A stretch of 64,000 nt of DNA, from assembly GCA_009801015.1 (NCBI GenBank), contig VHZZ01000018.1:462111-526110 (forward strand), in the 5' to 3' direction. Positions 1-13,900 of this stretch are shown piece after piece. The DNA is from Silene noctiflora (Eukaryota > Streptophyta > Magnoliopsida > Caryophyllales > Caryophyllaceae). Positions within the stretch are counted from its first letter, which is position 1. The number at the start of each line of letters is the position of its first letter. The position numbers and the translations under genes are program-made. Under the pieces are notes generated by a model. The model was not told the origin of the DNA and did not search any database. It saw only the letters and a list, made by a program, of their open reading frames with translations.

Positions 1-99
1 GTGAGAAGAATGAATGCTAATGGGCCATATAAGTGTATAACTGTGTCCATATACTGGTTAAGTCTAAGTTTAAGTTTTTTCTTTTTTTTTTTAATATAA

Positions 100-232
100 A
101 GGGTCTACGGGTCGGGTCCCGGACCCGAATATTTTTTAGAGGACCCATACCCATTCGGGTTTCAAAAATTCAGACCCAGACCCGACCCATTAGGAGGTCT
201 GGATCGGGTCCCCGACCCACTGCCATCCCTAG
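100..232. mobile_element. hAT-type MITE fragment, GGGTCGGGT-rich
   Basis: The stretch is made of degenerate GGGTCGGGTCC / GGACCCGA words on both strands and ends on the right with CCACTGCCATCCCTAG. Read on the minus strand this is CTAGGGATGGCAGTGG, the usual terminal motif of plant hAT MITEs with GGGTCGGG subterminal repeats. I could not find a matching left end or a target duplication, so it is either decayed or truncated. Better copies of the same type lie at 40350-40787 and 54264-54714. Confidence 0.5.
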
Positions 233-240
233 GTGGGACT

Positions 241-755
241 GAGGCTGTTGTGGATGTATAATTGAACACCTTGAAGATCTTGAAAGAAAAAAACAGAAAC
301 TAGGATATTTATTTGGCACAAAATAGTTCATACATGATTAGTTAGTCTATTCTTCTGAACAATATCTTTACGAACAATATCCCTACTTTGTGATCAAGTC
401 TTTTAGATGTTGTTTGCCATAGTATCAAATCTTTGATATGGTTACGGCGATGAAGTATCAGTTGTTGAGATCTAATCTCGACAAAGAGGCCAATATCACC
501 TCGAAATGTGGTAAAATGCGTGTGTGATAACTGCAAAACCTTTAAAACTCAGTCGCGAATCAATGTTACGGTTGATATGTAAAATGTGTACAATATTGTT
601 ATTTATGTAGATACCCCTATGGGATGTTGTCGGTCACTCGTACTGGGGTGTCAATCAGAGAGTAATTTTAGAGAAACCTGCATCTCAGTTCTCTGTCAAT
701 GTAGATGTGATTGTATGAGGATTGCACATTTATTTGGCTTTTCTGACTGCAGAAA
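241..755 (+). other. upstream region of SEC61 beta, probable 5'-UTR intron
   Basis: No coding sequence is visible here. The last bases before the SEC61 beta start codon, TTCTGACTGCAG at 741-752, form a good plant splice acceptor, with the ATG only four bases later. This suggests that a 5'-UTR intron ends here and that the first non-coding exon and the promoter lie further left, possibly outside the window. This is inference from the splice motif alone. Confidence 0.35.
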
Positions 756-995
756 ATGGCGGGAACAGCTCCACCAAGAGGAAGTGCAGCAGCTGCAGCA
801 AGCCTGCGAAGGAGGAGGACAGCAGGAGGAGGGGCAGCTGGCGGTGCCTCAGGGACCATGCTCCAGTTTTACACGGATGATGCCCCTGGTTTGAAGATTT
901 CTCCAAATGTGGTTCTCATGATGAGCATTGGGTTTATCGCGTTTGTTGCTCTGCTTCATGTTGTTGGTAAACTCTGGTTGGTCCAGAAAAACTGA
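756..995 (+). CDS. SEC61B: Protein transport protein SEC61 subunit beta
   Basis: An uninterrupted 79-residue reading frame. It encodes the small beta subunit of the heterotrimeric SEC61 channel, which moves nascent proteins into or across the ER membrane. The N-terminal half (about residues 1-35) is rich in Ala, Gly, Arg and Ser, as in plant homologues. It is followed by the conserved [14 protein letters not shown] motif (about 35-48) and a single hydrophobic segment (about 51-72, [24 protein letters not shown]). This is a tail-anchored topology with a cytosolic N-terminus and no signal peptide. Length matches the family (about 80 residues). The ATG is the first in frame after a good splice acceptor at 751-752. 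It converges with NOT1, whose stop codon is 990 bp away on the other strand. Family recognition is firm; which paralogue it is cannot be told. Confidence 0.95.
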   Translation: MAGTAPPRGSAAAAASLRRRRTAGGGAAGGASGTMLQFYTDDAPGLKISPNVVLMMSIGFIAFVALLHVVGKLWLVQKN

Positions 996-1985
996 ATAAG
1001 GCTGAACCGCACGCATAGGTTATTTTACAGGCAAATTCGAGTTTCACTTTTAGAGAAGTTTTGAAGTTTTTATTTTCTATATTTCACTTCATTGTGACTT
1101 TAATTTACGTGAATCTATGATGTTCTACCAATACCTATTCGTAATTTGCGTTTTAATTCAGTGCCTGTGAGATGGTTTTCATAGAAATTTTGTTGCGATC
1201 TGTAATTTAACTTACCCTTCTCCGACAGTCCTGACATGAAACAATTTTGTTCTTTACTGGTAATTAGTGGTCTATGCAACAAGTTATCATCGCTTGAATG
1301 TTGTTAGACGGTTACAACTTTGTTTTCTTTTCTAATTCCGTTGCTATTGTAAGTTAAACATGCAGTTTAATGAGAGTCTAAAGCAAACACAACAGCAAGA
1401 GGCGTATACTCCAAAATCTATCCTTAAACTGCATGTTTCACTTAACAAGTGTTCATTTACGTGCACGCTCATTTTTGAGCATCTTAAGCTGAAGATACTT
1501 TTAAACAAGACGAACTCTCTTATTCGTAGCTACTACAGATTATCTCCATATTTACGTGCTCAATACATTGCGACTCGGGCATAATAATAACTCCTAAATT
1601 TGGCCGTAGCCAGCTTTGAATTTTGCCATTACTGCAATGGTCTGAAAAATGATCCATTTTAGAACGGTAAAGGACAATGGTGACCAAATTAAATAATTTA
1701 CAATTGATAAGTTGGTAGAAATGTTTCAAGGGCTAAGATTACAGTCAACTGTTGTAAAGATACACATCTCAGTTTTTGACTGCACCGAGGTAAAATCAAC
1801 TAATAATGTACAAACGCTATAGAATGTGAATGACTGGTTGCAATGGAAATACATTTTTACAGGGTGTCTACTACGACTAAACAACTCCTTTCGTTGATTC
1901 AAGAATGACTAGTCATTTACAGACGAGATGAGAAGAGACTGGCTAAAATGCAGCTACAAAGTGACTACGAGAATAAATTAGTACT
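996..1985. other. convergent intergenic region (two 3' UTRs)
   Basis: It lies between the stop codons of SEC61 beta (plus) and NOT1 (minus) and must hold both 3' UTRs and polyadenylation sites. It is AT-rich, and I see no gene, MITE ends or RNA gene in it. Short open frames here have no recognisable protein. Confidence 0.6.
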
Positions 1986-4900
1986 TCAGTGTACACCATC
2001 AGGCAATGCTCCAGAACCAACCATGTTTTCATTTACAGGCTTTGGCCCCCCACATGATCTTGAGACCGACTCAAATAATTTCTCGATTTCAGGAGCACAC
2101 CTTGTGAAACTTTGGGACCAGAAGTAGTAGCTTGGGTTCTATAGAGAGCACCAAAATTAACAAATAAATTTATAATAACAGCTAAATAAAACAAGGTGTA
2201 ATTCAAGATTATGTTCAAAATGTTACCTTTATAAGTTCAATGAACGTAATTAGAAGACCCCATGGATGTGGTCTATTCACAATAAGGCGTTCCAACAGTA
2301 CTCTGGTGATTTGTTCCTTAATTATTTCCTGCGGATGGTAATTCAGGAGTTAGGACCCATCAACATCTAACAAAAAAACCCTTGTTTTTACAGTAATTAT
2401 TGTGTGAGACGGTTCATTTGCATAATAAATACTCCTTGATTGTTAGCAATAAATAAATGAATGAATGTTTATAGAAAAGGCCGTCTTATTCTTGATTTTA
2501 TGTTGTTTTTACCGAGTGGGACAGGAGATGAGATTCCACTATGGCACATGCCAGTCGACCTTAACCGCAACATCTCCACCAGTCAATTAAAAGTTGATGT
2601 ATGGCGGAGGAGGTCGATTGGTTATAACTTATGAGTCGTGTTCTGCGGGGTTGCATGTGAGATTGCAAATGGTTGGATATTAGTGGTTGGGTGGGAGTTA
2701 GGAGAGATTACACGAGTGGTCTTTAGGAGTAGGGTTACATTACAATGTGCCCAATAGAATCGGAAATATCACGATAAAACGAAGTAATAATGTAATATAG
2801 CTATATAGGCTACAGGCCAAGGAGGATAAGTTTCTATGACAAAGTACCCGTATGGCCGTATCAGGAAACAAGGCATCTATAACATTTATGCCAGAATTTC
2901 GTCATGCATAAGCGATCAACTCAACAAACAGGTTACAGAACACAGCAAACAGAATAAAAATACCTTTTCTGGCTGAGAAAATAAGTGGAGCATGATGAAA
3001 GAGAAGTAATGTGTGTGAGTATTTGGATAGCGCAATTGGTTAGCAATGGCATTTAGGAATAGATAGCGGCCCTCAGTATCCAAATCTTTGATTAAAGATT
3101 CAAAAATTGCTAGTGCCGCGTTATCGACTGATGGATCCGCACTACCTGACTGGGTTTGAGATCTATTTCGAGCCTGAAGCAGCTGAATAGCCTGCAGGGA
3201 AGAAAAGACCAGTAACCAAATGTCAATAAAAGGTACTTGGTAGAGACACTTGCCATCCCAGCGCGTAATGTGCAGACTATAGCGAACATTTCACATGAAA
3301 CAGCAAAACTAAAGACAAGAACAATAAACAACAAATATAGTTTAAAAACTTGGAAAAAATACATTAAACCTAAAATAACCTTAAAACCTGGCCATCTAGC
3401 AGCCATAGAGATAAATGAGAGGCAAGGCCGGCCCTGGGCATGAGCAACCCGTGCGGGCGTAAAGGGACCCCAGGCTTTAAGGGGCCCAATAACTGTTAAT
3501 AATATCCGCCATGGGATATTATCTTTTAAGTGCAGTAAACATATTGACAATAGGTTGTAGCGTAGTGGTTACTGGTGGGTCAAAATAGTGCCTCGATATT
3601 TCTTTTGCCTCAGGTTCGAATCACATCTAGGCTTAGTGACTTTTATTTATTCATTCCTTTGACAAATTTTGTTTACTCCCCTACCATTTTCTAACATAAT
3701 TTAGGGGATGTATCAAATTCCAATTGCGCGCATTAATGTGATCGTCTCACATACTTTTTTGTTGGTTGATAGAGTATTTTATGTGATATGTATTCTACAC
3801 ATTAGATAGATATCACGGTTTTTCATTATGGAAAATTAAATCATTACTATTACAAATAAAGTTGTGTATGATCGACCCCCTCCATAATATTATCGGTGTC
3901 CCGCCATTTTAATCAAAGGTAAGCAAATGATTGACGAAATATTATGACCAAAAGTAATACTATATTACTATGCGTTTCTAATGAATTTCCAAAGCTACCG
4001 TACTTTAGAAAGACAAATGCCAATTTACCTTAACTATCATGGGCTCATGGCTGGTTAGTATTTTAGTATGGTGTAACTATTGTATTTTATTTACGGGTAT
4101 GTTTAGTAAAAGTCGTCTGCTTTAGAGTGAATAAAATACTAGACAAAGCGTAATATAATTATATGTATATACATAGGGCCCCGGTTTCAAGTTTGGCACA
4201 GGGCCCCCAAACTCTCAGGGACGGTCCTGATGAGAGGGATTAATAAGAGTAAAAACTTAAGTAGAACCAAATCTTCGTCTTCCAATAAGTGTAAAAACTT
4301 TCCCCCTATGTTTGGATACATATTGAGGGAAGGGGAAAAGACTGGGGAGGATGATGGAAGGGCGAGAAAAGGAGCACAGACCATTTCCCCCCTTCTGAGC
4401 CAAATTGAAATCCTCCCCCCATGAGATCTTTTTTCCCTCCCATCCAAATCCCTCCCTATAAATCTAAAAAAAAAGCGAATTTACCCCCATTCACTATAAA
4501 TCTCCGCCTCCAAAGTCCAAACAAAGGTTTATGATTTGGTTGAGTTCACATTCAAAAGAAAAACTGTAAAGAAACATCAAAGTCCAAACCAATTACCTGC
4601 ATCCCAACATAAAGCACAACAGAATTGATCAGCGGCACATTGTAACGAGTCCCAGCATGTGAAACCTCATTGGGTGAAAGTAGCAGTCTGTGCTTCAGTT
4701 CTTTCAGAAGGGGACCCTGTTTTGTCTGCAGAATATCGCGAGAAAAATCAAGGACAATAATGACATTCACTGTCACAAGAATTATTGACATGTACGCAAC
4801 TCAACAACAGTTTTACTTATCAAAGAAACAACTTACCCTGAGATACTCATCAACATCAGCTTTCATCTGCTTCGCTTTTAGAGCCGCGTCAACGTCGGAC

Positions 4901-7900
4901 AAAATACGAGGTGCTTGGCTCATCTCTGCCAGTAAATCAATCTGCAGAATCGAGCTCCAAAAGGTTATAGATCTACAGAACGGACACGAAAATACTCAAG
5001 TCACATAGAATCAAGAATGAACCTTCAAATTTGGAGTTGATGGATCAGGAAGTCTCATATTGCAAGGAAATGCACTGAGGATTATATTTCGCATCTGTAT
5101 GCAGCTAGATGGAATGACATCACAAAAGCTAAAATGATAGTCACACAAAAATTCCGGAAAATCGTGCAGCAACACTAGCAGCACTCTGAGAGTTCCTTTG
5201 TACAAAAAGCGAATCTTCAAATGCAAAAGGAAAAAACGTCAATACATACATATAGAACAGACATATAGAGAAATGTTTTGCTATTAAAAAAATACAGACC
5301 AGCTCTCCAAGTTCAGCATTTCTCAAGAAAGGCTCCATGAACTGAAACAAGTCCATTAACAAGCGATGTAGTAGAGGCCAACCCTTCTGAGCATTTCCAG
5401 TCAGCAATTTCGGCATGAAAGTCCTGTGACTCACGAGCTCAAGCCAAGCAAAGCTGAAACATGAAAGAAAGTGTGAAACTTATAAAAAGAGACGCTGTAG
5501 TCACCCACAAAGAAGAAAAGAGAAAGCAAGAAGCTAATACTAAATACCGTGATTCATGCATCACGTAATTGAAGTGCCAGTTTCATGACTAATCAACAGG
5601 CACAGAACTATAAACTTGTATCATGTACATATCAGGATTGCACTAAAAATACCCAGCATACAAAAAAAGGAAATAGTATACAGACATTCCTAATTTTCAT
5701 GAATAAACCAAGACTGTTTAGAGTCGGGGCCAACAAAAAGAACACCACTAGTAGATCAGGAACTTTATACAAAGTCAAAACAGTGATTTTGAAAATCACA
5801 AAACGAATCAAGTAGACTGAGAAGACGTTTTGCTTCTGATATATTAGAACTCAGTCAATAGGGCAATGTCATGCACTCATGCCTTATGCAAAAAAGAGAA
5901 TTTATTTTAAAATGATAACACCTATACCACCAATAGATAGTATCTTCCCACAACAGTGATAAAAAATGTTGTGAGCACCTACAGCAAGGCTAGGCCCAGC
6001 CAAACACCCTATTTTGCCCCAGGCACGAGCCTCACTTGAAGGTGCTATTCCATAATTAATATACTCCCTCCTATTCTGTTGGATAGCGACATTTTCCTTA
6101 TTTGGCATATCAGTGGAATTGCCACATTTATATTTTAGTCATTTTTGTGTAAAATGTCCTTACTTTTTCAGGTGAGACCCAGTTCACTCTCACAATGTTA
6201 GTATTTGTGCCAAAACAAAATGTTGCAATTCCATATAATAGGAAGGAGTACCAGGTAAAGAACCCATGATTGTCGAGCACTGCTCAAGAGATAACCACAA
6301 TGCGTACTGAATAGACAGAGGAGCCTCACGAGGTTGTGAGGATTGACGACAATACATAACTTTTTAACAGAAAAGAGATATAGAAGGCATAAAAGCTACA
6401 CTCTATACATACCTGAAACCTGGTACTTTCAGGGGCTGCAAAGCATGGAAAGCATTTGCAAAAAATGACAAAACCTGCAATCATAAAGCCATGTCAATTA
6501 TGGAAAGCTAAGTGACCAAAACACAGCAGCTGCCGAGAGATGAAACTGGAAAGGGAAGCCATAAGGACTATATATTAAAAACTACCTGAAAGTTAACCCC
6601 ATCATGGACATCTATGGAACCAATGTCTAACAACCAATTTATGAACAGCCTAAAATAAGGCCTCGGATTAAAATCCTCTTTTTTCTCATCAGCGTCTTTT
6701 TGGATGGATCGTACAGTGACTGTTAAAATCTACGTGCAAAGATCCAATATACAGAATTAGTCTAACGTAGTTAAAACAACTAACTTGGGTTCAATCTTTA
6801 CAGACAGGTGGAAATTCCATATGTAAGTTCACAAGTATACCTTTGGTAAGAGAAAAAGCTTGCTCGATCCCTGGTCGACAGGCCAATACTAGAATGATAA
6901 AATAAGGCGACGTCAGATAACAAGAACCATACAAGTAACAGAAAATCAGAAAAGAAAAGTAAAATACCTTTAATATTGAATATACTAGCTTAGCATAAAT
7001 ATCAATAGCGAGAAAGGGTGTATGCACTTGTGGAGATTTTTGCATCAGCTCACCAAAGTGCGACACAGAAATTTCCTAAGGCAAGGAGCAAGTTAATACA
7101 GGGACAAAGATACTGGTGTCAAATATATTCAAATTACTAGAGAATGAGACAAGTATGCACCAAAAGAACGCGGAAGAAGCGTTCTGTTTTATCATCTCCT
7201 CTAAGAAGACCAATTTGATGTAGATGTAACATGAATTTTGTGCAGGGAGCATCATTTCCAGCTGGCAGTTCACTTATACGGTACCATTCAGCAAACAATG
7301 TAGAAACCTGCAAGCCAATATGAACCCAATATTGTAGCATCTGGAACCAAGACTCGCCAACCTATGCTAAAATTTCTCATACCAGCTAATGTTTCCCGCA
7401 CATGTACCACTGAATTACATGCTCATCCAGACATAGAAAAAGGAAAAATACCATTTTGCAATACAAGAAACCCAATCTCTGAACATGTCATCCTCTTACT
7501 TGTTCCTATTACAGCATTCCATGGATAATATTTTATTCACAATGTCCCTATCCTAGACTCTAAAAAATGAAGCAGGCATCTTTTAAAGCAAGAATTAATT
7601 AAGAGATTTAAGACTACATGCACATGGCCGAAGGCCCCAACATTCAAGTTTGTAATTATCAGCCTAAAGCACAAGAAATTAAACATCTTGAAAATGAACT
7701 ACTTGTTTTCACAGCAAAGACGAATGATACCTGCTGCTGGAAGCTAGAGGCCTCCGGCTCCATGACCTCTACGTTGTTAGAGTCTCCCCTACTTGCCATT
7801 GACTGTAGAACCTGTAAACAATATATAAAAATGTAGTTGAACGTGTGATTACCCACAAGGTCACAAGTAACATAGTAATGATATTCTTAGGCATGTAAAA

Positions 7901-10900
7901 TGTAAAATTGTCTGAAATGATACTTCTTAGGCATCGCAAATTCCAAGAAGATCAAAGCCCTAATACCAAAAATGATTTGTTGACACGAATCATCCTTAGA
8001 TCTAATCATTGAATAATCACAAATCCCAATAAAAATTCCAACACAAAAAATTAATAGTAGTCTTCTGACCAGTCACCCTAAAATCAAATGCAAACCTTTT
8101 TGTCTCTAGTAATCCTGTTCTTATCATCCTTTACAGTGACGGGGCTCGGAAGGCCACTCGCAGTAGCCGATGGGTTCTTTACAGTTTCAACTAATTGCTG
8201 CAGTGACTCGGGGGACCCAGGCCTAGTGGCAAGCTGATAACCACAGTAAAAAAAAAGTTTAGATGAATTATGTAATTGAGAGCCAAGCATAAACAAAAAG
8301 GGAATGCGAAACCAACCTTGGCTAATGCATCAAATAAATTTTGGAGCTCTGAGATGGCCTTAGGTTCTTCTTTCTTCAATGTTTGCAGAAGGGAGATCGC
8401 AAATTCAGTTGCAGCTTCTGTATAACAAAGTAATTCATGATATAAAACCATTTTAACATCTTCAGCAACAATAGAAAAGGATACAAAAATATTCTTACTA
8501 TTTCTTCCAGCGTCAAGAAGCTTTATCAAATGAATGTTATATTCTGCCAAATTAAGTAACTCCCTCCTGATAAGGCCAACCGTTATATCCCTGTTGAACT
8601 TACGTTCCTCATCTGAATAAATCACCTAAAATTTACAATCCGAAATTCCATTAAATTCCGAATAAAATACTCCTTCCTATTCACCATTTTCTTCCCCTTT
8701 CCTTTTTGCACAAGAAATAAGAAATTGAATTTGGACCACACAAAACACTATACCCCACATGCTATTGAATTTGGACCGTACAAATCAACCCAAAAAAGGA
8801 AATATGGAAGAAAACCCGAATAATCCGTTTAAGGAAATAGGGAAGAAAATGGTGAATAGGAGGGAGTAACACACAAATCAGGAAATAAAACAACTCAATA
8901 AATGTTCACCCAAAGCAGATCCATATACATACCCAAGTAGTAAGCTCCTTCACCACATGCTTGCAAACATCACGAATAGCAGCCAAGATAGCAAGATGAG
9001 CATTAACATGGAAACTGTTTCCTCCACTCTCATATAAAGCTTTGAATACCTGCACAGTGATACATATAACAAAATTTATAACAGAGACATAAATCATATC
9101 AACAACACAGTCAACTCATAAAACAATCTCTGGCACCTTTTGCGCCACAGCCAAGGCAGCTTCATCTCGATTACCACATTTCAGAATCATTTGTGGAACT
9201 TCTACAATAATTGCCTGAAGATATAGAAGAGAAATTAGTTAATAATGGCTCCAAATAATCAACAGAGTAAATATGCAGAAGATTCCTCTTCCATGAATAA
9301 CACAACATTACCTGAATTTCTGATTCTTCGTTCTCATTAGCTATTGCGGCATCCAGCTGAAAATGATCAAACAATAAAGATTCAAGTGCATAAATTTTTG
9401 AAGAGAAACAATAAAGATTTAGCTAATTTTGATCAAACAAAAATTTCCGAGTGCAAAAATGGACAATTGTTGCACAACAAGATATCAAGAAAAGGCAAAA
9501 AACGAAAATACAGTCCAGACCCCAGAAGATGGACTTATATATAACCTGCGCATCAGTTTAATAGCAGGGTGAAGAGAAAGATATCACAATAAAAGAAAAG
9601 TCCACATTCATAAAAGTAACACTTGGAAAAAGAAGCAGTGGTCTTCAGGGGCTTACACTCTCTAAGCCATGCTTAGAAAAAGACATATTGACATAACAGT
9701 GTATGTACAACTTTCAGTGCGACCATCAACCAGGCAAGCAACAGGAAGTCAAAAAAGAAACAAAACAACAAGCAGTGATGGTATGACCTTCAACAAAACA
9801 TATGATATTTGGCAGATAAGAAGCAAAAGAAATGATAAATGATAAATGACTGTGACCTTCAACGCAAGCATCTGATATTTGTCCAGGGCATCTTCAGTAG
9901 CCATAGGTTCGGAAAGACCTGTTCCGAATGATGCAGAACTCAGAGATGGCAGCTGTGAGCTACCAACAGGCTCCTGGAAATACAAATGCAGAGTCAGCAA
10001 GTGAATAAACTTCATCCTTCAGTATTAAGAGAGAAGATAATAAGAGCTTACACTTGGGACTGCTTCAACTGATTGTGCTTCCAGAGTTGGCGGGCTCAAA
10101 GAGGACAGGAGCATTGAATCAGCCTCGAAACGAAGAGGAACTGAACTTTCAGAACTTCTTATGTGGTTTAGCGCAACAGGGCTGAAATGAAAAGGTTAAC
10201 GAGCACGTGTGAGATAGCCACGACAAAATACAATCAACTAACAACGATCTTAAGTTCAATGATATGGACCTGCAGGATATTGAACCAGTATCTAATACTA
10301 AATTGATCGGAATAGAAAAGAAAATATTGTTTAGACCAATCCAAACGAGTGACTCACTTGAATCAAACACACTTTGAAATCCATTAACAACAACATTTAA
10401 ATCCGTGAACGGAGTGCGTAGTGTGCAACATGTAACAGCCTCAATTAGGCACACAAATCAATAATATCAAATAGATTAGGAATGGACAAATTCACTGTTA
10501 CTGTAGAAGTTAAAAGAACACCAAAGGAGTAACACTCATTTAAATTAAACAAAAACCTGAACAACTGAGCTTGAGATTTTTCCATTTCCTCTGGTACGAG
10601 ATCAATATGCTGAGCACCCACACCAAAGCTACTGTTTCCTAGTCCAGAGGGATATACAGTTGAGCTTATTTGCCCTGAAGAAGTGCTGAATGTGGGTGGG
10701 AAGTTACCACCATCTGATGAAGGAAGATGAGTAGCATTAGCGGTCTGAATAGATTGCTGATTCTGCCAAGGAAGGCGAACAAAGTCCTGCAAACAAAAGT
10801 AGAGGCCAAGACAATAACCAGCACAAAAATCAGAAATACAGGCAATAAATTAGAAGTAAAAAGACACATAGTTACCCAAAGCAAAAAAAAAAATTGAAAC

Positions 10901-13900
10901 AAGCGCCGCATAAGCTATACCTGATAAACACGCTGCTGAGAATCAGACAAGCGTCCAGGAGTAGGACGCAAAGTTTCTGGTAGGACACCCATGCCTTGAG
11001 CATATATGCTAGCATCATACATAGAGGAACCAACATTTTCTCTATGCTTCCTTCTCAAAGAAAGTTGTTGTGAGATTTCCCCATCAATCATTTGAACGGC
11101 CTAAAACAAACCATCACATATGTCACTAGAAACCATACAACATTCTATTAACAAGAACCACAAAATGAATCTCGAGCTAAACACGTGAAATGAACAACCA
11201 AAAACACTCGACTTATGAGAGAGGTAGGGCTGAACAGGACAGGAAACATCACATTTGAAGGAACATATTGGGAGAACTGAGAAGTACACAGTTAAATATA
11301 CCAGAAAACCAAAGAAATATATCAAACAGAGTCAGTAAGTTAAAATCGCTTTAAAAAGTAAGCTTTCATATATCCAAAATGATGAACTTGATAAAAACCG
11401 ATATGTCCAAAACTACGGTACTGGCAAAATCACCTTTAGCTGAAAGGCAGTGCGTTATCAAATCGTTTTGGGACAAAAATAAGATGCACAAGAAACAACC
11501 TCAGACGAAAGTGTAACCATTAAGAAGATGCCAATCATGATGATGTAACTTGGTCAGACAGGAAAATGAAAAAAAAAAAAAAAAAAATGCACGCAGCAGA
11601 GAATTAACATCTAACCCTCTCGGTCGCAGCATTTTCAATTAAGGCACAACCCAAATCAAGGTTATCATTGGTTGCAAGTTGCACTGTTTGCTCTAACACA
11701 TCTCCGATACCTAAACCCTGCAGCAAGCTGCGAAGCTGACTAGAAATTGAGGCACGGAGAGGTTCCTGTAACAGAAAGTTAACAATGAATATTCCAGCAA
11801 TATTGTCACGACATTGAAACAGCAGATTAAAATCTAACCTTGCAAGTTACATGAGCTAGGCTACCAGCAAGACTAGCAACCATCAGATGTGCAGCATTGA
11901 ATATGCGACTTTCGTCCGACTCGAATGCATAGTCCTAAGCCGAACAATTTGACGTAAGAGAAGTGACAAAAATAGTTTTTCCACAATAAATAAATATGAA
12001 CCTTAATTCACAACCATCATCAACAGCAGACCGACCTTAATGACAAGCTCTTTTGTCGTCTGAGTTGCAATGGAAACACTACGCTGCACTATACCATTTA
12101 CTATCTCTTTATAAGCTCTATCCATAGCGAGTGGAAGCACTCTGCAAAGATAGATATTAAATCAAATAAAAACCAAGGAGACTAATAATCACAGTCAAGC
12201 CCAAGAAAGATTGAAGATATGTCATACAAACCTTTGAAAATGAGGGCCCAAATTTTGAAGCTTTGGGTTCACAACAACATGTGATCCTATATTAGGAACT
12301 GATGAGGGTAGCTGAACAAAAGCATAAGTTCCACAGATTAGCTAGCAAGCAAGAAATACAAAGCAAATAACAACTCTATTATTCTCTGTTCTTTTTAGTG
12401 AAAAGAAAAAAATTAATTGAAGACCATTAGTGACAGCATGTCTACTTAACTAACAAACAGGCCAATTGCAATAAGGACCTCCCATATTCGAAAATATAAA
12501 ACCATACATATAGACATTGGTGACAGACATTGGTGACATTAATAATTTAATTATAATAGAGACGCGTTATTTTTGTCGTGTGTTGCAAATAATATACGAC
12601 AGCCATTTAGAAATCAGCTCTATTAGAAGAGACATATAGACAAAGTATTTCAAACAATGATGTGCACATCTGAGATGTGAGTATTTTGCCATACCTGCCC
12701 CACGTATGGGGATTGAGTTTGGGTAGGTTGTTGCACAACAGGAGCAGAAGGAAGTGGATCAGAAAATACTGTAGAAGATAAGTTGTCATCCTCGACCAAA
12801 GTAGCGGCAGTGGTTCCATACTGCACAGCAAATACAATATATCAGAAAGAACTCACGTATTTACGAAATATATGCAGGAAAAAGGAAGGTAGAAATGCAA
12901 GTGTATACAAACCGGAGAGATTTGATGTGTGTGACCACCAAGCTGAGATGGAGTAGATACCTCAAGAGGCAATTCAACCTGGTTCAAAGCCGTAAGTACC
13001 ATAGATTTATCGTCGACTGTTGGCTGTGGTACACCAACATCTTTGTTCGAGAAATCTGGATTTCCTTCGATTACCCTGACACGTTCTCTTAAAAGAGAAC
13101 TTGGGGTCACATCTTTAATCGGAACGCCAAGATTTTTGAAAAGTACCTGCAGTAAGCACCAACAGCATAACAACAGAAAATTACTACATTACAAACATTG
13201 CACAAGAAATGGACTAGGTCAATGAATTATCACAAAGCAATTTTCAACTACGACTTAACAAAAGCAATCGACATGTAGAAACACTGACATGTAACAAATC
13301 CTACCTCGATATCAAACTTGAGATTCATTTTCAAATTTGGCATTGCATAGATCTCAGCGAGTAAAGCAAGAATACCCATCGTCCATGGATTAGGGGGTTG
13401 ATAAGCCAGACTACTTTGACATGGCTCCAGTATCTGCAGCAACAGCAGAAGTAAATAATTAAACGAAAGCAGCCCTGTGGGAAATTTAGGTGATCTATTT
13501 TCACTGTATCTAACTTAAAATTAAGGTGACTCGGGGAGAGAAATTAGTCATAGGAAGAAGGACCCAGTACCACAACGATTTCTTTTTCAAATGATAACAA
13601 CTAACAAGCATAGTACAAGATACTTAGTGGTTATATTGATTTAAGGACACCAAGGAGAGAATAGTACTCCATATTATATAAACCACAAGTCCACAAGGGA
13701 TTTCTTGGAAGATAAAATCATACAAGATACTTGGTGGTTATATCTACAACAAGATAAAAATTCATATTCCAATGAGAGTTAAGCACTAGACTCCAACCAT
13801 ACAGCTACTTCACAAAGTAGAATTTGAAAGATATAATGATTACCTTGGAAGTAAACGGAATCACAGCAATCATTAGCCCCTTCTCGTAGGCCTGGAAGAA

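Noticed and set aside
586-894. 102-codon frame (plus) overlapping SEC61 beta
   Set aside because: Wrong frame relative to the well-conserved SEC61 beta protein and crosses the likely 5'-UTR intron.
3110-3550. 146-codon open frame on the minus strand
   Set aside because: It overlaps a NOT1 exon in another frame and runs into the hAT element; it has no recognisable protein.
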